A DNA stretch of 64,000 nucleotides from Actinomadura sp. KC345 (GTDB taxonomy: Bacteria; Actinomycetota; Actinomycetes; Streptosporangiales; Streptosporangiaceae). Every line of letters begins with the position of its first letter. Position 1 is the stretch's first letter. Positions 7,144-15,085 of the stretch are shown piece by piece. The stretch spans positions 38,298 through 102,297 of the forward strand of contig NZ_SMKH01000001.1 of NCBI RefSeq assembly GCF_004348515.1, given 5' to 3'. The notes below the pieces were generated by a model. That model saw nothing but the letters and a program-made list of their open reading frames with translations. It was not told where the DNA came from and searched no databases. The translations under genes were made by a program, and so were the position numbers.

Positions 7144-8832
7144 ATGGAGCCGCCATCGAGATCTCATTCACCGACGGGCCTGGAGACACGTCGCTCCGCG
7201 GAGTCCGCGGGCGCCACGCGCTGGTGGCGTGACGCGGTCATCTACCAGGTCTACGTGCGCAGCTTCGCCGATGCCGATGGGGACGGCATCGGCGACCTGG
7301 CGGGGGTCCGCAGCCGGCTCCCCTATCTGGCCGCACTCGGCGCGGACGCCGTGTGGCTCACGCCGTTCTACGCATCGCCGATGGTCGATGGCGGCTACGA
7401 CGTCACGGACTACCGCTCGGTGGATCCGGCGTTCGGCACGCTCGCCGACGCCGCCGGCCTGATCGGGGACGCGCACGGCCTGGGGCTGCGGGTCATCGTC
7501 GACATCGTGCCCAACCACACCTCCGACCAGCATGTCTGGTTCCAGGAGGCGCTGGCGGCCGGCGTCTCCGGACAGGCGCGGGAGCGCTACGTCTTCCGGC
7601 CGGGGCGGGGAGCCGACGGCGAACTGCCGCCCAACGACTGGGAGTCGGTCTTCGGTGGTCCCGCCTGGACCCGGCTGCCCGACGGGCAGTGGTACCTGCA
7701 CCTGTTCGCTCCTCAGCAGCCCGACCTGAACTGGGAGCATCCGGATGTGCGCGCCGAGTTCGACGATGTCCTGCGATTCTGGCTGGACCTGGGGGCCGAC
7801 GGATTCCGCGTCGACGTGGCGCACGGCATGGTCAAGGCGGCCGGGCTCCCCGACGTCGGTGACGCGCCGCAGTCGCGGCTGCTGGGACGGGGCAAGGTCC
7901 CGTACTTCGACCAGGACGGCGTGCACGACATCCATCGAGGCTGGCGGCGGCTGCTCGACTCCTACCCGGGCGAGCGGATCGGGGTCGCGGAGGCGTGGGC
8001 GCCCTCGCTCGAACGGCTGGCCAACTACGTGCGGCCGGACGAGTTGCACCAGGTTTTCAACTTCGACTACATGAGAACCGGCTGGGACGCCGGCGCGCTG
8101 CGCTCGGTGATCGAGAACTCCCTGGCATCGACCGGCTCCGTCGGCGCACCCACCACCTGGGTGCTGTCCAACCACGACGTCCAGCGGCACGTCACCCGCT
8201 ATGGCGACGGCGAACGCGGGTGGCGGAGGGCCCGAGCGGCGGCGCTGCTCACGCTGGCGTTGCCCGGCTCGGCGTACCTCTATCAGGGAGAGGAGCTCGG
8301 CCTGCCCGAGGTGCTCGACATCCCGGCCGAACTGCTGCGCGACCCGCAGCTCGAAAGCATCAAGGGCGGCCGGGACGGTTGCCGGGTCCCGCTGCCGTGG
8401 TCCGGCAACGAGCCGCCTTTCGGGTTCGGGCCGGGCGGTGGCTGGCTGCCGTCGCCGCCCGAGTGGAAGTCACTCACCGTCGAGGTGCAGCAGGACGACG
8501 ACTTCTCGATGCTGAACCTCTACCGCCAGGCCCTCCGGATCCGGCGCGAGCATCCGGCGTTGGGCGACGGTGAGCTGCGCTGGCTGGACCAGCCGCCCGG
8601 TTGCCTGGTCTTCGAGCGCAGCGGCCATGTCTTCGAGCGCAGCGGCCATCGCGACGGCCCCCGATTGCTGTGCGCGGTGAACACCGGTGACCAGAGCGTC
8701 CGGATCCCGGCCCGCGGCCCGCTCCTGCTGAGCAGCCGGCCGATCCGTACGGAGAACCACAACGCGGTCCTTCCGCCCGACACGGCCGCCTGGTGGGACG
8801 TCACGCACGACCCGCCGGACCTGTCACGGTGA
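7144..8832 (+). CDS. GH13 alpha-glucosidase / oligo-1,6-glucosidase type enzyme
   Basis: A 562-residue cytoplasmic glycoside hydrolase family 13 enzyme that should hydrolyse short alpha-glucosides. All catalytic landmarks are present: IVPNHTSDQH (region I), DGFRVDVAHG with nucleophile D224, the acid/base E283 in VAEAWAP, and LSNHDVQRH with N343-H344-D345. The N-terminal WWRDAVIYQVYVRSFAD is the standard beginning of the oligoglucosidase subfamily. Near the C-terminus a 21-bp stretch is duplicated, giving the residue string VFERSGHVFERSGH. It is divergent from the oxidoreductase with about 117 bases between starts. No sugar transporter is adjacent, although a sugar-binding protein ends at 439. 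Confidence 0.9.
   Translation: MEPPSRSHSPTGLETRRSAESAGATRWWRDAVIYQVYVRSFADADGDGIGDLAGVRSRLPYLAALGADAVWLTPFYASPMVDGGYDVTDYRSVDPAFGTLADAAGLIGDAHGLGLRVIVDIVPNHTSDQHVWFQEALAAGVSGQARERYVFRPGRGADGELPPNDWESVFGGPAWTRLPDGQWYLHLFAPQQPDLNWEHPDVRAEFDDVLRFWLDLGADGFRVDVAHGMVKAAGLPDVGDAPQSRLLGRGKVPYFDQDGVHDIHRGWRRLLDSYPGERIGVAEAWAPSLERLANYVRPDELHQVFNFDYMRTGWDAGALRSVIENSLASTGSVGAPTTWVLSNHDVQRHVTRYGDGERGWRRARAAALLTLALPGSAYLYQGEELGLPEVLDIPAELLRDPQLESIKGGRDGCRVPLPWSGNEPPFGFGPGGGWLPSPPEWKSLTVEVQQDDDFSMLNLYRQALRIRREHPALGDGELRWLDQPPGCLVFERSGHVFERSGHRDGPRLLCAVNTGDQSVRIPARGPLLLSSRPIRTENHNAVLPPDTAAWWDVTHDPPDLSR
8608..8649 (+). repeat. Exact 21-bp tandem duplication inside the GH13 gene
   Basis: GTCTTCGAGCGCAGCGGCCA plus T occurs twice head to tail with no mismatch, adding seven residues (VFERSGH) to the C-terminal beta domain in frame. 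Identity of both copies suggests a recent slippage event. Confidence 0.9.
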
Positions 8833-8975
8833 TCGTCGCGGGCGGTCGCGTCCGAACCGGCACACCGGCGGCGCCGCGCAGCCCGGCCGTACCACGAGAC
8901 AGATGATGGCAAGCTTGACCGACGATACGATCATCCGCCCCGGCGAGGCAGGCCGGCGGCGCGAGGAGGACCCCG

Positions 8976-9380
8976 ATGGACGGCAGGCACATGCAGATCG
9001 GCGAGGTCGCCGACCGGACGGGCCTGAGCCTGCGCACCATCCGCCACTACGAGGAGGTCGGCCTCGCCCTGCCCACGGCGCGCTCCCAAGGCGGTTTCCG
9101 CCTCTACACCGACGACGACGTGACCCGGCTCCTGGTCATCAAGCGCATGAAGCCGCTGGACTTCACCCTCGAAGAGATGCGCGACCTGCTGGACATCCTG
9201 GATCGGCTCCAGTCCCCCGGCACCGGCGACGCCGCCCGCGCCGGCCTCGCCGAACGCCTGGCCGTCCACCGCTCCCTGGTCGAGGAACGCTGCGCGAAGA
9301 TCCGTGCCCGCCTGGCGGACGCCGAACGGTTCTCCGCCGAACTCTCCGCGGAACTGCGCGAACACCGCCCAGCGGGCTGA
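8976..9380 (+). CDS. MerR family transcriptional regulator
   Basis: A 134-residue regulator with the MerR helix-turn-helix at the N-terminus: MQIGEVADRTGLSLRTIRHYEEVGL, wing QGGFRLYTDDDV. A long dimerisation helix follows to the end. No cysteine cluster for metal or redox sensing is present beyond a single Cys in EERCAKI, so the effector is unknown. The ATG at 8976 has a GAGGAGG sequence ahead of it; the ATG five codons later is an alternative. It stands between a glucosidase and a DinB-like protein and has no obvious target. Confidence 0.88.
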   Translation: MDGRHMQIGEVADRTGLSLRTIRHYEEVGLALPTARSQGGFRLYTDDDVTRLLVIKRMKPLDFTLEEMRDLLDILDRLQSPGTGDAARAGLAERLAVHRSLVEERCAKIRARLADAERFSAELSAELREHRPAG

Positions 9381-9492
9381 GGTGGTCGCCGGGGGCCGTT
9401 TCCGGCGTGGAGGGCTTCGGTCTTGCCGGCCCGCGAGGTGGGTGGGGCCGGCGGCGGTCATCCGGGGTCTTGCGTCGTGTCAAGATCGCTGG

Positions 9493-10032
9493 ATGACCGT
9501 GGAACGTGCTGAGATGCTGATCCGGCAACTCGAGATCCCCTGGGCGCTGTTCGAACACCATCTCCCGGGCCTCGACGACGCGCTTTGCCTCTGGGAGCCC
9601 GAGCCGTACTGCTGGACGGTCCGGCCGGACGGGCAGGGGCGCTGGATCGCCGACTTTCAAGTGCCCGAGCCCGATCCCGTGCCCGCGGTCACGATCGGGT
9701 GGGTGACCTGGCACATCGGCTACTGGTGGACCACCACGCTCGGCCACTGCTTCAAGGGCGGCGCACCCGAGCGCGAGCAGATCACCTGGCCGGGCGGTGC
9801 CGAGGCGGCGGTCGGCTGGCTGCGCGGGCTGCATGAGGAGTGGCGGACCGGCTTGGCGCAGCTCACCGACGCCGACCTCGACTCCGCCGACCGGACCTCC
9901 GGGCTGCCGTGGGCGGCGGAGCTGACGATGGGCGACGTGGCGGCCTGGGTCAACATCGAGCTGACCAAGAACGTCGCCGAGATCGGCCTCCTCCGCCACC
10001 TGCACGGCGCCCGCCGTACCACCGCCTCCTGA
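9493..10032 (+). CDS. DinB family protein
   Basis: A 179-residue protein of the DinB/YfiT four-helix bundle superfamily, which contains metal-dependent thiol transferases (mycothiol or bacillithiol dependent). It begins MTVERAEMLIRQLEIPW and contains the helices typical of the family, with candidate metal ligands H in VTWHIGYWW (the most conserved helix) and others in TLGHCF and GLHEEW. The substrate is unknown. In actinobacteria such proteins often use mycothiol. It lies 112 bases after the MerR gene in the same direction and may be its target, which is inference. Confidence 0.75.
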   Translation: MTVERAEMLIRQLEIPWALFEHHLPGLDDALCLWEPEPYCWTVRPDGQGRWIADFQVPEPDPVPAVTIGWVTWHIGYWWTTTLGHCFKGGAPEREQITWPGGAEAAVGWLRGLHEEWRTGLAQLTDADLDSADRTSGLPWAAELTMGDVAAWVNIELTKNVAEIGLLRHLHGARRTTAS

Positions 10033-10079
10033 GAGGGGCGGGCCGATCCCGCCGGTCTCGCCGCAGGAGGCGAAGGAGG

Positions 10080-10440
10080 TTGCCGTGGCGGCCCGGTGGC
10101 GGTGGCCGGCGGGTCCTCCAGCACGGGCGAGTGCCCGAGACCGGGCAGCATCTCGACCTTCGCGCCCGGAACGGCGCGGTAGTCGTAGGCGGAGGAGGAT
10201 CGCCATCTGCGGTCGTCCTCGCCGAAGATCACCAGTAGTGGCCTGCCCAGGTCCGCCAACCGATCCGGCAGCGTCCCGGTCGAGCCATTCCGGGACGTAC
10301 CGCGCGTCGCGGGGGAACTGTTCGGGAACGAACCGGCGACTGACCGCGTGCGCGAGCCGGAACCGCAGGCTATCGAACGCATGGTCAGTCCGCGCGGCGA
10401 TGATGTCGATGGCGCGGCCGTATGCCGTCAGATGCTCTCG
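10080..10440 (-). pseudogene. Decayed alpha/beta hydrolase (C-terminal remnant)
   Basis: On the minus strand one frame reads AFDSLRFRLAHAVSRRFVPE and then DARYVPEWLDRD. Near 10275 the coding sense jumps to another frame with GRPLLVIFGEDDRRW and MLPGLGHSPVLEDPP, the strand carrying the acid residue and the catalytic His of alpha/beta hydrolases. The nucleophile-containing N-terminal two thirds is absent: upstream the DNA is the 3' end of the YibE/F gene. The remnant therefore lacks a start, contains a frameshift and lost its C-terminal helix. It fills the otherwise empty 10033-10427 gap. Confidence 0.7.
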
Positions 10441-11708
10441 GCCTGCACGCCCGCGGCGTCCGGCGACGGGCGGGCCTCGGTCGGGGACGACGCGTCCCGG
10501 GCGCCGGGGCCCTGGTGGACGGCGGCCAGGGCGGCGAGGGCCGTGGTGAGCGGGACGGCCGCGATGAGGCCGAGGGTGCCCGCGACGCTGCGGACGATCT
10601 CCTGGGCCACGGCGGGGTTGGTGAGCACCTCACCGGCGGACCGGCCGCCGATGCTGAACAGCAGCAGGAGCGGAAGCGACGCCCCGGCGTAGGCGAGGAC
10701 GATCGTGTTGATCACCGACGCGATGTGCGAGCGCCCGACACGGGCGGCGGCGCGGTACACCTGCATGAAGGAGTACGAGGGGTTGGCCCGCGCGAGTTCC
10801 TGGACGGTCATGGACTGCGTCACGGTGACGTCGTCGAGCACCCCCAGCGAGCCGATGATGATGCTGGCCAGCAGCAGCCCCTGCGTGTTGATGCCGTAGT
10901 CCATGTCCAGGAACAGCGAGTTGTCGTCGATGATGCCGGTGAGCCGGGTCAGGTCGATCGCCACCGCGGCCAGGACACCGGTCAGCGTGAGGCAGCCGAG
11001 CGTCCCCATCACGGCGACCGACGTCGCCACGCTGATCCCGTGGGTGAGATAGAGGACCGCCAGCATGATCGCCGACGCGCAGACGATCGCCACCGGCATC
11101 GGCGGGCTTCCCTCGATGATCGCCGGGATCAGGAACAGCACGAGCAGGGCGAAGGTGACGGCCAGCCCGACCAGCGCCGTCAGGCCGCGCCAGCGTCCGA
11201 AGGCGACCACCGCGAGCACGAACGCGGCCGCGACCACCCACAGCGCGGTGGACCGGTCGTGGTCGGACAGCTGGTACGCGGGGCCCTCGCCGACACCGGG
11301 AAGGCTGACGAGCACCACCTCGTCCCCCGCCTCGAAGACCCGGTCGCCGGGGCCGCTGGGCAGTTCCGTCCTGACCGCGCGCCCGTCCTGCGGCCCTGAC
11401 GTCAACTGGACGACGGCCTCGCCGCACCTCCTGGGGTCGGTCGGTGCCCGGCCGGCCGCCTGGCCCTCCGGTGCCGCCTCTGGAACGACCTGCTTGGGGC
11501 AGGGCTTGAGGTTGATCCGGAGCACCGTCCCGGTCTCCCTGGCCTGCTGCGCGGACGCCCCCTGCGAGGCATCGGAGCCGCTCGGCCACATCCACGCCAG
11601 CGCGGCGATCGTGACGACCGCGAGCAGCACGATCACGACGAGCATCACCCGGACGGTGCGTTGCGAGGCGGACCCGCCGCCGGACTCGTGCGAGTGGAAG
11701 GCGCCCAT
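10428..11708 (-). CDS. YibE/F family membrane protein
   Basis: A 426-residue integral membrane protein of the YibE/F family, whose function is not established. An N-terminal helix (about 20-42) is followed by an extracytoplasmic domain of about 110 residues. Then come seven or eight transmembrane helices, including the family-typical THGISVATSVAVMGTLGCL and MDYGINTQGLLLASIIIGSLG with GVLDDVTVTQSMTVQELA. The last segment is the signature of the family. The start ATG at 11708 follows a pair of direct repeats at 11725-11770 that may be regulatory. The upstream MFS gene is in the same direction, separated by 88 bases. Confidence 0.9.
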   Translation of the reverse strand: MGAFHSHESGGGSASQRTVRVMLVVIVLLAVVTIAALAWMWPSGSDASQGASAQQARETGTVLRINLKPCPKQVVPEAAPEGQAAGRAPTDPRRCGEAVVQLTSGPQDGRAVRTELPSGPGDRVFEAGDEVVLVSLPGVGEGPAYQLSDHDRSTALWVVAAAFVLAVVAFGRWRGLTALVGLAVTFALLVLFLIPAIIEGSPPMPVAIVCASAIMLAVLYLTHGISVATSVAVMGTLGCLTLTGVLAAVAIDLTRLTGIIDDNSLFLDMDYGINTQGLLLASIIIGSLGVLDDVTVTQSMTVQELARANPSYSFMQVYRAAARVGRSHIASVINTIVLAYAGASLPLLLLFSIGGRSAGEVLTNPAVAQEIVRSVAGTLGLIAAVPLTTALAALAAVHQGPGARDASSPTEARPSPDAAGVQAESI

Positions 11709-11724
11709 GGCAGATTCGATCCTC

Positions 11725-11770
11725 TTTGCGGAAGTTCCGGCAGAGCGCCGGGCGTTTGCGGAGCTTCCGG
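11725..11770. repeat. Two 16-bp direct repeats upstream of the YibE/F gene
   Basis: TTTGCGGAAGTTCCGG (11725-11740) and TTTGCGGAGCTTCCGG (11755-11770) match at 14 of 16 positions with a 30-bp period. The copies lie between an MFS gene and the start of yibE/F, ending 16 bases from the start codon. Such phased repeats look like a regulator binding pair. Confidence 0.55.
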
Positions 11771-11796
11771 GAAGATTACCGCCGAGGAAACGTCGT

Positions 11797-13041
11797 CTAC
11801 TCCGGCCGCGTGCCGGAGAAGCGGCGGGTGCCGGGGACGAGTGCCGCGGCGGCGGGGGCCAGGAGGCAGACGGCGGCGCACGCGCCGAGGACGGGTTCGG
11901 GGCCGAAGGCGTCCATGGCGGGGGCGATGAGGGCGAGCCCGAGCGGGGCGAGCCCGTACGACAGGAGGAAGTCGAGGGACGAGACGCGGGCCAGCTTTCC
12001 CGGCTCGATCTCCCGCTGCGTGGCGGTGAACCAGGGCACGTTGAACAACTCGATGCCGATGCCGGTGACGACGTAGGCGGCGATGACCACCCACGGGTGC
12101 ACGGGTAGCAGCAGGCTGAGCGGCGCGAGGGCGTAGAGGGCGAGGCCGGCCAACGCGTTCCAGCCCTGGGCCCGGGGGCGCCAGCGCGCGATGAGCAGGG
12201 CGCCGATCAGCGCGCCGGCGATGTAGGCGGTCGCGGCACCGGCCAGCACCGCTTCGCTGCCGTACCGGTCGCGGCTGACCAGCGGCAGCGCCACGGCGGT
12301 GGCCGAGTAGCCGGTGGCGATGACCGCCGTCAGCGCGGCCAGGCCGGCCAGGAACCACGTATGCCGCCGCGCCTCGGCGACGCCCTCGGCGAACTCGGCG
12401 GGGAAACCGGGCCGGGACCGCCCGGCCGCGGCCTGTGCCGGACCGCCCGGCGGGGGCGCCAGCGCGGCCACCACCCAGAGCAGGGCGATGCCGAGCAGCA
12501 GGCCGCGGGCGTCCAGGACCACCGCGAGCAGGGCCGCCATGGCGGGGGCGACGAGCGTGGTCACCCGCACGGCCAGGGTCATGGCGGCGTTGGCCCGTTG
12601 CCGCCGCGCGGCCTCCACCACCTCGGCGGTGAGCGCCTGGAACGCCGGACGGCAGGCGCCCTGACCGGCCCCCGCGAGCGCGGCGGCCACGGCCATGAGC
12701 GGCACCGAGCGCCCCAGCCCCAGTGCGATCAGCGGTGTCGCGACGGCGGCGGACGCCCCCGCCCACCGCACCATCTCGCGGCGCGACCGGCGGTCGGCGA
12801 GCACGCCGCCGACCGGCACCGCCGCCAGGAACCCGACCGTGCGGGCGGCGAGCACGAGACCCAGCGCGGACGGGGACAGGGAACGCTCCAGCACCGCGAG
12901 CCCGAGGACGAACGGCAACGCCCAGGTCGCGAGGCCGGACGCCGTGTTCCCGGACCAGAGGCGCAGGAACGCCACGTCCCGCAGCACGGAGCGGTCGGGC
13001 GCGTCCCCGCCGGGGGCCTGCGGGGGCGGTGCTGTCGTCAC
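11797..13041 (-). CDS. MFS transporter (probable metallophore or drug exporter)
   Basis: A 414-residue major facilitator of the enterobactin-exporter (EntS-like) branch with about twelve hydrophobic segments. The loop 2-3 signature GGVLADRRSRREMVRW is clear, and PLVSRDRYGSEAVLAG and SSLDFLLSYGLAPLG are typical of this branch. The GTG at 13041 is chosen because CAGGAG lies ahead of it. It is divergent from a FecBCD-type transporter, and a Zur-like box (13097-13117) sits in its upstream region. Export of the metallophore whose complex the divergent transporter re-imports is a natural reading. The substrate is inference. Confidence 0.85.
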   Translation of the reverse strand: MTTAPPPQAPGGDAPDRSVLRDVAFLRLWSGNTASGLATWALPFVLGLAVLERSLSPSALGLVLAARTVGFLAAVPVGGVLADRRSRREMVRWAGASAAVATPLIALGLGRSVPLMAVAAALAGAGQGACRPAFQALTAEVVEAARRQRANAAMTLAVRVTTLVAPAMAALLAVVLDARGLLLGIALLWVVAALAPPPGGPAQAAAGRSRPGFPAEFAEGVAEARRHTWFLAGLAALTAVIATGYSATAVALPLVSRDRYGSEAVLAGAATAYIAGALIGALLIARWRPRAQGWNALAGLALYALAPLSLLLPVHPWVVIAAYVVTGIGIELFNVPWFTATQREIEPGKLARVSSLDFLLSYGLAPLGLALIAPAMDAFGPEPVLGACAAVCLLAPAAAALVPGTRRFSGTRPE

Positions 13042-13096
13042 GGGTGCTGTCTCCTGCCGCACGGCCCGCGCTCCGCCCCGAGGGCGAAGGAGCGTC

Positions 13097-13117
13097 TGAC
13101 AATGATTACCGTTATAG
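13097..13117. promoter_or_regulatory. zur box: Zur-like box upstream of the MFS gene
   Basis: TGACAATGATTACCGTTATA plus G fits the Fur/Zur palindrome pattern TGATAATGATTATCATTATC at most positions and stands out as AT-rich in GC-rich surroundings. It lies 56 bases upstream of the MFS start, in the divergent region shared with the metal transporter operon. The zur gene itself is 3 kb away. Confidence 0.6.
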
Positions 13118-13174
13118 CTATCACAGGGTCGCACCTCTTGCCCCCGGACGATCGGGGCATGGTACGTTCTGCGC

Positions 13175-13195
13175 TGAAAATCGTTTTCATTATCG
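13175..13195. promoter_or_regulatory. zur box: Zur-like box at the start of the FecCD operon
   Basis: TGAAAA-TCG-TTTTCA is a perfect inverted repeat, followed by TTATCG, giving a 21-bp Fur/Zur type site. It ends about ten bases before the permease start, where a bound repressor would block RNA polymerase. This is the shape of Zur operators in actinobacteria, and the operon is followed by a zur-like gene. Confidence 0.72.
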
Positions 13196-13205
13196 AATGG
13201 GTGCC

Positions 13206-14300
13206 ATGTCCTCGACCGCTCTCTCCCCGGCCGCGACGCGTACCGGGATGCGCGAACGGATCGCGTCACGCCCGGGGCTGGCGGCGCTGTGCGGCGTCCT
13301 GGCGCTGATCCTGGCGGCGTCGATCGTGGTCGCCATCGGGCTCGGCGCGGCGGTGGTCGGTCCCGCGGACACGGCGCGTTACCTGTGGGCGGCCCTCACC
13401 GGCGGAACGGTCGAGGCCGGGGAGGCGTCGACGTACCAGATCGTCTGGCAGATCCGGACGCCGCGGGTCCTGCTGGCGGCGCTCGTGGGCGCGGGGCTGA
13501 GCGCGGTGGGCGTCGCGATCCAGGCGATCGTCCGCAACGCGCTCGCCGACCCGTTCGTGCTCGGCGTCTCCTCCGGAGCGTCCGTGGGCGCGGTCGGCGT
13601 CAGCGTCACCGGCGGCCTCGCCGGGCTCGGCGTGTACGCGATGTCCGCCGGTGCGTTCGCCGGCGCCCTGGCCGCCTCAGTGCTGGTCTACCTCGCCGCG
13701 TTCGGCCGCGGCACGCTCTCACCGCTGCGGCTCGTGCTCACGGGCGTGGCGATGTCCCTCGGGTTCCAGGCGCTGATGAGCGTGATCGTCTACTTCGCGC
13801 CGGACGGCGAGGCGAGCAGCATGATCCTGTACTGGACGATGGGCGGCTTCGGCGCCGCGTCCTGGGGCGCGCTGCCCGTGGTGGCCGCGGTCGTCCTGCC
13901 GGGCGTGCTCGCGCTGTACCGGTACGGGCGGGTGCTGGACGCGCTGGCGCTCGGCGACGAGACCGCCGCCAGCCTCGGGATCGACCCCGACCGGCACCGC
14001 CGGATCCTGCTGGTGCTCGTCTCGCTGACCACCGGGGCGATGGTCGCGGTGAGCGGCGCCATCGGCTTCGTCGGGCTGGTCATGCCGCACCTGGTCCGGA
14101 TGGTCGTCGGCGCCGTCCATGCCCGCGTGCTCGCGGTGGCCCCGCTGCTGGGGGCGATCTTCATGGTGTGGGTCGATCTGGCGGCCCGGACGCTGGCGGC
14201 CCCGCGCGAACTGCCGCTGGGCGCCATCACGGCGCTGGTCGGGGTACCGGTGTTCATCGGGCTGATGCGCCGCCGGGCCTACGCGTTCGGAGGGCGCTGA
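13206..14300 (+). CDS. FecCD-type ABC transporter permease (Zur-controlled system)
   Basis: A 364-residue inner-membrane permease of the BtuC/FecCD family, with about ten helices. Family signatures are visible: RTPRVLLAALVGAGLSAVG, IQAIVRNALADPFVLGVSSG, and the ATPase-contacting GAIGFVGLVMPHLVRMVVG and LPLGAITALVGVPVF. It would form the dimeric channel for a chelated metal. Two starts are possible, ATG 13197 and ATG 13206; neither has a strong ribosome site, and the later one leaves room for the Zur box. The gene for the ATPase follows after two bases. Zinc-metallophore import is inferred from the Zur box and zur neighbour. Confidence 0.88.
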   Translation: MSSTALSPAATRTGMRERIASRPGLAALCGVLALILAASIVVAIGLGAAVVGPADTARYLWAALTGGTVEAGEASTYQIVWQIRTPRVLLAALVGAGLSAVGVAIQAIVRNALADPFVLGVSSGASVGAVGVSVTGGLAGLGVYAMSAGAFAGALAASVLVYLAAFGRGTLSPLRLVLTGVAMSLGFQALMSVIVYFAPDGEASSMILYWTMGGFGAASWGALPVVAAVVLPGVLALYRYGRVLDALALGDETAASLGIDPDRHRRILLVLVSLTTGAMVAVSGAIGFVGLVMPHLVRMVVGAVHARVLAVAPLLGAIFMVWVDLAARTLAAPRELPLGAITALVGVPVFIGLMRRRAYAFGGR

Positions 14301-14302
14301 CG

Positions 14303-15085
14303 ATGGACCTCGCACTGGTCGGGCTGACGGTCGCGGCCGGCGGCCGCAGCCTGGTGGACGCCCTGTCGCTGGAAGTGCCGAGCGGGCGGATCGTCGGGCT
14401 CGTCGGGCCGAACGGAAGCGGCAAGTCGACCGCGCTCCGATGCGTCTACCGCGCCCTGCGCCCCAGTTCCGGCACCGTCTTCCTGGGCCGCGACGAACTC
14501 TCGGACCTGCCACTGCGGCGGAGCGCGCGGCTCGTCGCGGCGATGACCCAGGACGGCGCGGTCGATCTGGACTACACCGTCGAGGAGGTCGTGGCCCTGG
14601 GCCGGACACCGCATGGACGGGGCAACGCCCCCCTCACCCGCCGGGAGCGGGAGCTGTGCGAGACGGCGATGGAGCGGCTCGACATCTCCCATCTGGCCCG
14701 GCGCGGCATCCTCAGCCTGTCCGGCGGCGAACGGCAGCGCGTCCTGCTGGCACGGACGCTGGTCCAGGAACCGCGGGTCCTGGTGCTGGACGAGCCGACC
14801 AACCATCTCGACGTCCGCCACCAGGTCGAGATGCTGTCGCTGCTGAGGGAACTCGGGCTCACCGTGCTGATCGTCCTGCACGACCTCAACCTCGCCGCCG
14901 CGGTGTGCGACCGGATCGGCGTCCTGTCCGGGGGACGGCTCGTCAAGGCCGGGACGCCCTGGGACGTTCTCACCCCCGACATCGTCGGCGGCGTCTTCGG
15001 CGTCGAGGTCACCGTCGTCCCGCACCCGCTGTCGGGCTCCCCGCAACTGTTGTACTCCCTTCCTCCCGAAAGGTCCACGTCATGA
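14303..15085 (+). CDS. ABC transporter ATP-binding protein (Zur-controlled system)
   Basis: A 260-residue FepC/BtuD-type ATPase. Walker A is GPNGSGKST, the Q-loop is near AMTQDG, the signature is LSGGERQRV, Walker B is RVLVLDEPTNHLD, and the switch His is in VLHDLNLAA. It energises the permease encoded just upstream. Its last codons overlap the start of the binding protein gene (TCATGA), so the three genes are an operon read from the Zur box side. Confidence 0.92.
   Translation: MDLALVGLTVAAGGRSLVDALSLEVPSGRIVGLVGPNGSGKSTALRCVYRALRPSSGTVFLGRDELSDLPLRRSARLVAAMTQDGAVDLDYTVEEVVALGRTPHGRGNAPLTRRERELCETAMERLDISHLARRGILSLSGGERQRVLLARTLVQEPRVLVLDEPTNHLDVRHQVEMLSLLRELGLTVLIVLHDLNLAAAVCDRIGVLSGGRLVKAGTPWDVLTPDIVGGVFGVEVTVVPHPLSGSPQLLYSLPPERSTS

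Noticed and set aside
8902..8935. GATGAT...ATCATC inverted arms upstream of the merR gene as a MerR operator
   Set aside because: The arms are only six bases with a 22-base spacer and there are no properly spaced -35/-10 boxes around them.
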